This document shows, in pieces, positions 58,622 through 64,000 of a DNA stretch of 64,000 nucleotides. The notes under the pieces were generated by a model. The model made no database searches. It was not told the DNA's origin and saw only the letters and a list, made by a program, of their open reading frames with translations. Positions within the stretch are counted from its first letter, which is position 1. Each line of letters starts with the position of its first letter. Source of the DNA: JACVRW01 sp963827065 (GTDB lineage: Bacteria > Actinomycetota > Thermoleophilia > Solirubrobacterales > Thermoleophilaceae); assembly GCA_963827065.1 (NCBI GenBank), contig CAWGZM010000008.1, positions 310,001-374,000 on the forward strand, written 5' to 3'. Made by a program: the position numbers and the translations under genes.

Positions 58622-58926
58622 CTCGACGAGGAGCCGGACGAGCTCGAGCCGGAGTCCTTCTTGGAGGATGACTCCGTCTTGGACGAAGACGAGTCCGAGT
58701 CCTTGGACGACGAGCCGCCCTCGCCGGTCGCCGAGTTGGCGCCCGACTTCTTCTTGCCGTAGTCGGTGTTGTAGAAGCCCGAGCCCTTGAAGTGCACCGC
58801 CACGGGATGGAAGACGCGCTGCACGGGCGCTTCACAGGTGGAGCAGCTCGTGAGCGGGTCGTCCGTCATCCGCTGTATTGCCTCGAACGTATGGCCTCGC
58901 TCGCAGCGGTACTCGTAGATCGGCAT
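58618..58926 (-). CDS. FmdB-family zinc-ribbon protein with Ser-rich tail
   Basis: A 102-residue protein. The N-terminal 45 residues are an FmdB zinc ribbon (YEYRCERGHTFEAIQ, then CSTCEAPVQRVFHP); note Arg-Gly-His in place of the second usual cysteine position. KGSGFYNTDY is the conserved continuation. The remaining 45 residues are Ser/Lys/Asp-rich and probably disordered. The family may regulate transcription or bind zinc; function is unproven. Confidence 0.9.
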   Translation of the reverse strand: MPIYEYRCERGHTFEAIQRMTDDPLTSCSTCEAPVQRVFHPVAVHFKGSGFYNTDYGKKKSGANSATGEGGSSSKDSDSSSSKTESSSKKDSGSSSSGSSSS

Positions 58927-58997
58927 GGCACTCTCAGTATAGGAGTGCCGATTTCAGCCCTGCTAGCTTGAATCGCACGCTGCGCGACCGGCCCCGC

Positions 58998-59222
58998 GTG
59001 AGCGATGACGCCGCCCGCGCGGCCCGCAACCGAGATATCGAGAAGCCCATGAACGAGAACAAGCCCACCCGGCTCCGCCTGGTCTCCATGTCCCTGACCC
59101 TTGAGGAGGCCGCACTGATGCTGAAGTGGGGCAGTGCCCGCAAGGAGCTCAGCGGCGATCAGTGGCGCGCCGAGGAGCAGGCCCTCCTGAACAGGCTGCG
59201 CAAGGCCAGCGCCGCGGCCTGA
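58998..59222 (+). CDS. Small hypothetical protein
   Basis: A protein of 74 residues from GTG 58998 or 57 residues from ATG 59049. The common part, NKPTRLRLVSMSLTLEEAALML followed by KWGSARKELSGDQWRAEEQALLNRLRKA, is a plausible helical domain. The longer form adds DDAARAARNRDIEKP, which also looks coding. It sits between the divergent FmdB gene and the glyS region. Near its stop, CTGAGC-CGGC-GCTCAG could form a short hairpin. Family not recognised. Confidence 0.6.
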   Translation: MSDDAARAARNRDIEKPMNENKPTRLRLVSMSLTLEEAALMLKWGSARKELSGDQWRAEEQALLNRLRKASAAA

Positions 59223-59230
59223 GCCGGCGC

Positions 59231-59344
59231 TCAGCCGACGGGCGGCTCGGGCCGCTCGAGATCTTCGAGGAGCGACACCCGCATGCTGTGCCACACGAGC
59301 CAGGCGGCGATGTGACCGAACGGGCGCAGGGCCGTCGTGACCAT
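59231..59344 (-). CDS. Possible very small membrane-associated protein
   Basis: A 37-residue reading frame from ATG 59344 (TTALRPFGHIAAWLVWHSMRVSLLEDLERP). It is amphipathic to hydrophobic in the middle with a polar end. It converges with the preceding small gene, 8 bp between stops. The composition is protein-like, but its size makes this uncertain. Confidence 0.3.
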   Translation of the reverse strand: MVTTALRPFGHIAAWLVWHSMRVSLLEDLERPEPPVG

Positions 59345-59465
59345 CGACGCCACCGTACCCCAGCCCACGGCGTTCGACGCCCGGGTGGCGGCGAAAGGAG
59401 CGAACGTCCGACCCTTTTCGCCCGAGGACAGAGGCCGTGTGCCGCTGCGAGTAGGGTGGCGGCCC

Positions 59466-60848
59466 GTGGTGACCATGGACAAGATCGTCGCGCTCTGCAA
59501 GCGGCGCGGCTTCATCTTCCCGGCGTCCGAGATCTACGGCGGGATCGCCAACACCTACGACTACGGCCACTACGGCGTGCTCCTCAAGAACAACGTGATA
59601 GCCGAGTGGTGGAAGGCGATGATCCAGGAGCGCGACGACGTCGTCGCGCTCGACTCGGCGATCATCCAGCACCCGCGCACCTGGGAGGCCTCGGGGCACC
59701 TCGCCGGCTTCACCGACCCGCTCGTCGACTGCCGCACCTGCAACCTGCGCTTCCGCGCGGACCATCTTGCGGAGGAGCGCGCCGGCACTGGGAACAACCC
59801 CGAGATCCGCTGCGGCCGGGCGCCCTCGAAGCTGCCGGGCGACCACCCCGACTGCGACCTCACGGAGGCGCGCGAGTTCAACCTGATGTTCGAGACGACG
59901 ATCGGTCCGGTCAAGGACGCCGGCTCGACCGTCTTCCTGCGGCCCGAGACGGCGCAGGGCATCTTCCTCGACTTCAAGACGACGCTTCAGTACGCGCGCC
60001 GCAAGCCACCCTTCGGGATTGCCCAGGTCGGCAAGTCGTTCCGCAACGAGATCACGCCCGGCAACTTCATCTTCCGCACGCTCGAGTTCGAGCAGATGGA
60101 GATGGAGTTCTTCGTCCCGCCGGCCGACGCGGAGCAGTGGCACGAGCACTGGATGCAGGCGCGCGTCGACTGGTACATCGGGCTCGGCCTGGATCCCGAG
60201 CGCCTGCGGCTGCGCGAGCACGGCCCAGATGAGCTGTCGCACTACTCGTCGGCGACGAGCGACATCGAGTACCTCTATCCGATCGGCTGGTCCGAGCTGG
60301 AGGGGATCGCGAACCGGGGCGACTTCGACCTCACGCAGCACGCGCAGTACGCGGGCGAGAAGCTGGAGTACGTCGACACCGCCACCCAGGAGCGCTATGT
60401 CCCCCATGTGATCGAGCCGGCCGGAGGCGTCGGGCGGACGATGCTGGCGCTGCTCAGCGACGCCTACGACGAGGAGGAGGTCGAGGGCCGGACACGCACC
60501 GTCCTGCGCCTGCACCCGAAGGTCGCGCCCGTCAAGGTCGCCGTGCTGCCGCTCGTCAACCGCGACGGCATGCCCGAGCTGGCGCGCGAGCTGTACGAGG
60601 ACCTGCGCACGCGGATGCCGGCCGAGTACGACGCGGGCGGCTCGATCGGCAGGCGCTACCGCCGCCAAGACGAGATCGGCACGCCCTGGGGAGTGACCGT
60701 CGACGGCCAGACGATCGAGGACCGCACGGTCACCCTGCGCGACCGCGACACGCTCGAGCAGGTGCGGATCCCGATCGACGAGCTGGCCGACGAGCTGACC
60801 GGGCGGCTGTCGGCGCCCTGGCGCTCGCCGAAGCTCGCGGGCTCCTAG
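59466..60848 (+). CDS. glyS: Glycyl-tRNA synthetase (alpha2 type)
   Basis: A 460-residue class II synthetase, eukaryote-like dimer form usual in actinobacteria. It has RRGFIFPASEIYGGIANTYDYGHYG, FLRPETAQGIFLDFK, motif 2 FRNEITPGNFIFRTLEFEQMEMEFF and the motif 3 area PAGGVGRTMLALL. The anticodon-binding domain begins near VKVAVLPLVN. AGGGTGG at 59453-59459 is well spaced for GTG 59466; ATG 59475 is the alternative. Its stop shares CTAG with the convergent MMPL gene. Confidence 0.95.
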   Translation: MVTMDKIVALCKRRGFIFPASEIYGGIANTYDYGHYGVLLKNNVIAEWWKAMIQERDDVVALDSAIIQHPRTWEASGHLAGFTDPLVDCRTCNLRFRADHLAEERAGTGNNPEIRCGRAPSKLPGDHPDCDLTEAREFNLMFETTIGPVKDAGSTVFLRPETAQGIFLDFKTTLQYARRKPPFGIAQVGKSFRNEITPGNFIFRTLEFEQMEMEFFVPPADAEQWHEHWMQARVDWYIGLGLDPERLRLREHGPDELSHYSSATSDIEYLYPIGWSELEGIANRGDFDLTQHAQYAGEKLEYVDTATQERYVPHVIEPAGGVGRTMLALLSDAYDEEEVEGRTRTVLRLHPKVAPVKVAVLPLVNRDGMPELARELYEDLRTRMPAEYDAGGSIGRRYRRQDEIGTPWGVTVDGQTIEDRTVTLRDRDTLEQVRIPIDELADELTGRLSAPWRSPKLAGS

Positions 60849-63067
60849 CGGGCCGGCTCGGCGGCGCTGTCGAAGGCGGCCCGCGGCAGGACGCGGGCCA
60901 CCCGCTCGGGGAGCCACCAGTTCCAGCGGCCCATAATCTCCATCGTCGCCGGGACGAGGATCAGCCGCACCAGCGTCGCGTCGAGCGCGATCGCCACCGA
61001 CAGCCCCACGCCGATCTCCTTGATGGAGGGCGTGCCGGTGCCGGCGAAGACCGCGAAGACGGCGACCATGATCAGCGCGGCGCTCGAGATCGTCGCGGCG
61101 CTCGAGCGCAGCCCCTCCGCGACGGCGCGGGTGGTGTCGCCGGTCGCGTCGTAGCGCTCACGGATGCGCGAGAGCAGGAACACCTCGTAGTCCATCGAGA
61201 GCCCGAACACGATCGCCAGCAGGAACGGCGGCGTCATCGCGTTGACGTAGCCGAGCGACTCGAAGCCGAGCACGCCGTCGAGCCAGCCCCATTGGAAGAC
61301 GGCCACGAGCACGCCGTAGGCGGCGCCGACCGACAGCAGGTTCACGAGCACGGCCTTCAGCGGCAGCAGCACGGAGCGCAGCAGCAGGAACAGCACCAGG
61401 TAGCTGAACACGAGGACGAACAACAGGATCTTCCACATCGAGCCGGAGACGAGATCGGTGAAGTCGCTGTCGAACGCCGTCGACCCGCCGACGTCGACCC
61501 GAGCGACGCCCGTGAGCGCGCCGCTGTCGGCGCGCAGGCGGTCGACGAGCGCGTCCACGCGGTCGCTCTCGGGGTCGTGCCGCGGCGCCACCACGAACAG
61601 CGCCGAGCGCCCGTCGGCCGAGGCGCGCGGCGGCGCGACGCTCGCGACCTCGGGATCGCGGCGGAGCCCGGCGGCATAGGCCCGCAGCGCGGCTCGGTTG
61701 CCGGCGTCCGTCACGCTGCCCGCGTCGAGCTCGGCGATCACCTGCGTGGGCCCGGTCGCGCCGGGGCCGAGCTCCCGAGCGGCGAGCTCGGCGCCCACGC
61801 GGGTCTCGTTGGCCTCGGGGAACTGGCGCAGCGCGCCGTTCCCGAAATCGAGCGTGAGCGCGGGCAGCGCCAGCGCGATCAGCACGGCGGCGCTCGCGAG
61901 CGCCGAGACCCAGGGCCGCCGTGTCACCCGCAGCGTCCAGCGCTCCCAGAACCCCGGAGCGGCCGCCGCGCCGGGCGCGGTCGAGCCGCGGCGGCGCCGC
62001 CGCCGGCGCTGGAGGGTCGTGAAGTGCGCGAGCGCGCGAGCGATCCGGCCGCGCTCGAAGACGCGCCGTCCGAACAGCCGCATGAGGACCGGCAGCAGCG
62101 TCACGGCGGCGAGGATCGATACGGCGACCACGATGATGGCTCCCATCGCCATCGACCGGATCGTGGTCGAGTCGACGAGCCACAGGCCGGCGAGCGAGAG
62201 GATCACCGTGACGCCGGAGAACGCGACGGCGAGCCCCGAGGTGCGCAGCGCGATGCGGCGGGCATCGACCGGTGGCCTGCCGGCGCGCACCTCCTCGCGG
62301 TAGCGGGCTAGCACGAACAGCGAATAGTCGACCGCGACCCCGATGCCGATCATCGAGGCGACGTTCGTGACGAAGACCGACATCGGTGTGAGCTGGGAGA
62401 GGAAGAAGATCGCCGAGCCTGTCAGTGCGACGCTCACGAAGCCGAGCGCAAGCGGCAGGGCCGCCGCGGCGAGTGAGCCGAAGACCGCGAGCAGGATGAC
62501 GAGCACGATCGGGAAGCCGATGCGCTCGGCCGACTCCAGGTCCTCCTTCGTCAGCTCCTGCATGCCGGCCCAAAGAGCCTGCTGCCCGACGAAGTAGGGC
62601 TGTGTCCCGGGCGTGGGCGACTCGATCAGCTCGTCGCGCAGGTCCACGGCCAGGTCGGCCGTCTGGTCCTGGTCACCGCGCACGGAGAGCGGCAGCACCG
62701 TGATCGAGGCGTCGCCTGCGCCGCGCTTGGCCGCCGCGAGCATGCGCGGGTCGACCTCAGCGTGCTCCTGACGACCGGCGAGCAGGGCGACGCGATCGAG
62801 CTCGCGCCGGACGGCGGCGGCATCGCCGGCCTCGCGACGTGCGACGACCACGGCCATGTACTCACGCTGCGCGCCCTCGAAGCGCTCGAGGTTGCGATCG
62901 ACGATCTGCGACTGCGAGCCGGGGACCTCGAAGCCACCGCTCGTGAGGTGGTCGGTCTGCTTGGCGGCGAAGGGCGCCGCGGCCAGCAGCAGGACGAGCC
63001 AGGCGCCGAGCACAAGCCAGCGGCGGCGCTCGAGGAACGAGGCAAGTCTGTCCATGGCGGCCTGCAT
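60845..63067 (-). CDS. MMPL-family RND transporter
   Basis: A 740-residue membrane protein with about 12 helices in two MMPL repeats. The first helix is LVLGAWLVLLLAAAPFA; VDYSLFVLARYREE and SMDYEVFLLSRIRERY are the paired family signatures (Asp-Tyr in helices 4 and 10). Such transporters export lipids, siderophores or drugs across the plasma membrane using proton flow. The Arg run (RRRRRRRRG) at about 350 is a cytoplasmic loop. It is divergently controlled: an operator-like palindrome lies 14 bp upstream and a TetR gene comes just before it on the same strand. Confidence 0.93.
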   Translation of the reverse strand: MQAAMDRLASFLERRRWLVLGAWLVLLLAAAPFAAKQTDHLTSGGFEVPGSQSQIVDRNLERFEGAQREYMAVVVARREAGDAAAVRRELDRVALLAGRQEHAEVDPRMLAAAKRGAGDASITVLPLSVRGDQDQTADLAVDLRDELIESPTPGTQPYFVGQQALWAGMQELTKEDLESAERIGFPIVLVILLAVFGSLAAAALPLALGFVSVALTGSAIFFLSQLTPMSVFVTNVASMIGIGVAVDYSLFVLARYREEVRAGRPPVDARRIALRTSGLAVAFSGVTVILSLAGLWLVDSTTIRSMAMGAIIVVAVSILAAVTLLPVLMRLFGRRVFERGRIARALAHFTTLQRRRRRRRGSTAPGAAAAPGFWERWTLRVTRRPWVSALASAAVLIALALPALTLDFGNGALRQFPEANETRVGAELAARELGPGATGPTQVIAELDAGSVTDAGNRAALRAYAAGLRRDPEVASVAPPRASADGRSALFVVAPRHDPESDRVDALVDRLRADSGALTGVARVDVGGSTAFDSDFTDLVSGSMWKILLFVLVFSYLVLFLLLRSVLLPLKAVLVNLLSVGAAYGVLVAVFQWGWLDGVLGFESLGYVNAMTPPFLLAIVFGLSMDYEVFLLSRIRERYDATGDTTRAVAEGLRSSAATISSAALIMVAVFAVFAGTGTPSIKEIGVGLSVAIALDATLVRLILVPATMEIMGRWNWWLPERVARVLPRAAFDSAAEPAR

Positions 63068-63080
63068 CGCGTCTCCTTGG

Positions 63081-63096
63081 TTGGCTGGCCAGCCAA
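63081..63096. promoter_or_regulatory. Putative TetR operator upstream of the MMPL gene
   Basis: TTGGCTGGCCAGCCAA is a perfect 16-bp palindrome between the TetR gene stop (63151) and the MMPL start (63067). A related imperfect copy lies before the TetR gene itself. Its size and symmetry fit a TetR-family operator. Confidence 0.75.
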
Positions 63097-63150
63097 AGAT
63101 CGGCGAAAGGGTGGTCGGCGTGTGTGACCCTCGTCACACGGCGTCGGGCG

Positions 63151-63765
63151 CTACTCGCTCGCGCCCAGCAGCCGGCGCGCGCTCGCGACGCCCAGCTCGA
63201 ACGAGGACTGCTGGTCCCAGTCGGGATCCGAGAGCACCTGGATCCCGAAGCCATCGCCCAGCGCGAAGAGGATCGACGCGACCGCCTCGGGCTCCGCCTG
63301 CAGCCGGATGACGCCCTCGCGCTCCTTCACGCGCAGCCAGCCCGCAAGCCGCTCGCGCCACTGCCGGTACAGCTCGGCCAGCTCGGCCCGGATCTCCTCG
63401 GAGTGGCGAGAGGCAGAGAGCATCTCGTAGATCACCGCCTGGCCGCCCGCGTCGTCCTCGATGAACTCGTTGAGTCCGACGACGAGCGCGTCGAGGATCT
63501 CCTCGACGCTGCCGGCCCGCTCGAGCCGCTCGTCCATGTTGCGGTTGCGGACCTCGCAGTCGTGGCGCACGACCTCGACGAGCAGCTGCTCCTTCGAGCC
63601 GAAGTAGTAGTGCAAGAGCCCGCGAGAGACGCCCGCGTCGCGGGCCACGTGATCGAAGGTCGAGCCGGCCGCGCCGCGCTTGCCGACGCTGGCGCGCATG
63701 GCGGCGATGATGCGCTGGGCCTTGTCACCCTCGAGCCGCCGCGGTAGTTCGCTAGCCGCCTCCAT
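63151..63765 (-). CDS. TetR-family transcriptional regulator
   Basis: A 204-residue regulator. The N-terminal DNA-binding domain (about 15-65) ends in the signature FDHVARDAGVSRGLLHYYFGSKEQLLVEVV. The C-terminal ligand domain contains SRHSEEIRAELAELYRQWRERL, typical of BetI-like TetR proteins. It lies immediately before the MMPL gene on the same strand, with operator-like sites before both genes. It most likely represses itself and the exporter until a ligand binds. Confidence 0.94.
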   Translation of the reverse strand: MEAASELPRRLEGDKAQRIIAAMRASVGKRGAAGSTFDHVARDAGVSRGLLHYYFGSKEQLLVEVVRHDCEVRNRNMDERLERAGSVEEILDALVVGLNEFIEDDAGGQAVIYEMLSASRHSEEIRAELAELYRQWRERLAGWLRVKEREGVIRLQAEPEAVASILFALGDGFGIQVLSDPDWDQQSSFELGVASARRLLGASE

Positions 63766-63784
63766 CCCTCGGCCGCGATCCTAT

Positions 63785-63800
63785 CTGGCCGACCAGCCGG
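63785..63800. promoter_or_regulatory. Second TetR operator-like site, upstream of tetR
   Basis: On the - strand this reads CCGGCTGGTCGGCCAG. Its core GGCTGGTCGGCCA differs from the perfect site GGCTGGCCAGCCA at only 2 of 13 positions. It starts 20 bp before the TetR gene's start codon, so it suggests autoregulation. Confidence 0.55.
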
Positions 63801-63807
63801 TGGGCGC

Positions 63808-63990
63808 TCAGCCCACCCCGGCGCCGACGGCCGGCGCCGGCTCGCGCGTTTGCTCGAGCTCGTCGTATTCCTCGGGCCGGGTCTCGTCGAGCTCGTCGGT
63901 GCGGCCGCGATCGCCGAGGACGACCGTCAGGACGGCCGCCACCACGAGGTTGAGGGCCAGAGTGGCGAGAAGCAGGTACCAGCGTCGCAT
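63808..63990 (-). CDS. Small single-span membrane protein
   Basis: A 60-residue protein. Residues 4-25 (WYLLLATLALNLVVAAVLTVVL) form a signal anchor, and the rest is acidic (DELDETRPEEYDELEQTRE) with a Pro/Ala/Gly end. Orientation would place the acidic part outside. It lies 42 bp upstream of the TetR gene, that gap holding the second operator-like site. Family not recognised. Confidence 0.68.
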   Translation of the reverse strand: MRRWYLLLATLALNLVVAAVLTVVLGDRGRTDELDETRPEEYDELEQTREPAPAVGAGVG

Positions 63991-64000
63991 CTCTCCTCGA

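Overview
The window is very GC-rich (roughly 70% by eye), with dense genes, many 1-4 bp gene overlaps, frequent GTG/TTG starts, and three tRNAs without encoded CCA. The 33-56 kb block carries the gene set rsmI - metG - tatD - rsmA - ispE - glmU - prs - rplY - pth - mfd - mazG - eno - ftsB, an order familiar from actinobacterial chromosomes. With a csrA gene, a Mo hydroxylase operon and several proline-rich membrane signalling proteins, this suggests a chromosomal segment of a high-GC actinobacterium, possibly class Thermoleophilia (Solirubrobacterales-like). That placement is inference; no rRNA is present.

1-9.4 kb is a catabolic island. On the + strand lie a cupin (cut by the window edge), an antibiotic-biosynthesis-monooxygenase-like protein and a FadR-type GntR regulator. 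Facing them on the - strand is one eight-gene operon: fumarylacetoacetate-hydrolase family protein, FAD subunit, 2Fe-2S subunit, a molybdenum catalytic subunit split over two genes, MoxR ATPase, CoxE-like VWA protein, and a frameshifted XdhC. A perfect FadR-like operator palindrome lies 41 bp upstream of the operon. 9.4-14 kb holds a cupin/NmrA/DUF1772 operon divergent from an AraC regulator, a DHFR-like protein, a gene-poor stretch and the initiator tRNA.

14-33 kb is mixed: Ppx/GppA, a ThDP enzyme, a haloalkane dehalogenase, a SpoIIE-type phosphatase with a proline-rich ectodomain, tRNA-Leu, an ECF sigma factor fused to a zinc anti-sigma motif and proline-rich tail, a DMT transporter, CsaA, an R2lox-type oxidase, a catalytically dead rhomboid, a YbdK-type ligase, a class I aldolase, CsrA beside a 54-bp perfect palindrome, and several small conserved-looking proteins.

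33-57.5 kb is mostly one long - strand housekeeping region covering glycolysis, nucleotide hygiene, transcription-coupled repair, ribosome maturation, PRPP and UDP-GlcNAc synthesis, isoprenoids and tRNA charging. AarF-like kinase, tRNA-Gln, a PucR regulator, a DedA-PAP2 fusion, an M23 peptidase and a repeat protein are interspersed. 57.5-64 kb has a LytR-CpsA-Psr enzyme, FmdB, glycyl-tRNA synthetase and an MMPL exporter with its TetR regulator and two matching operator-like sites. No CRISPR array, insertion sequence, prophage or replication origin was seen. Five convergent gene pairs share their stop codons in a 4-bp CTAG or TTAG overlap.
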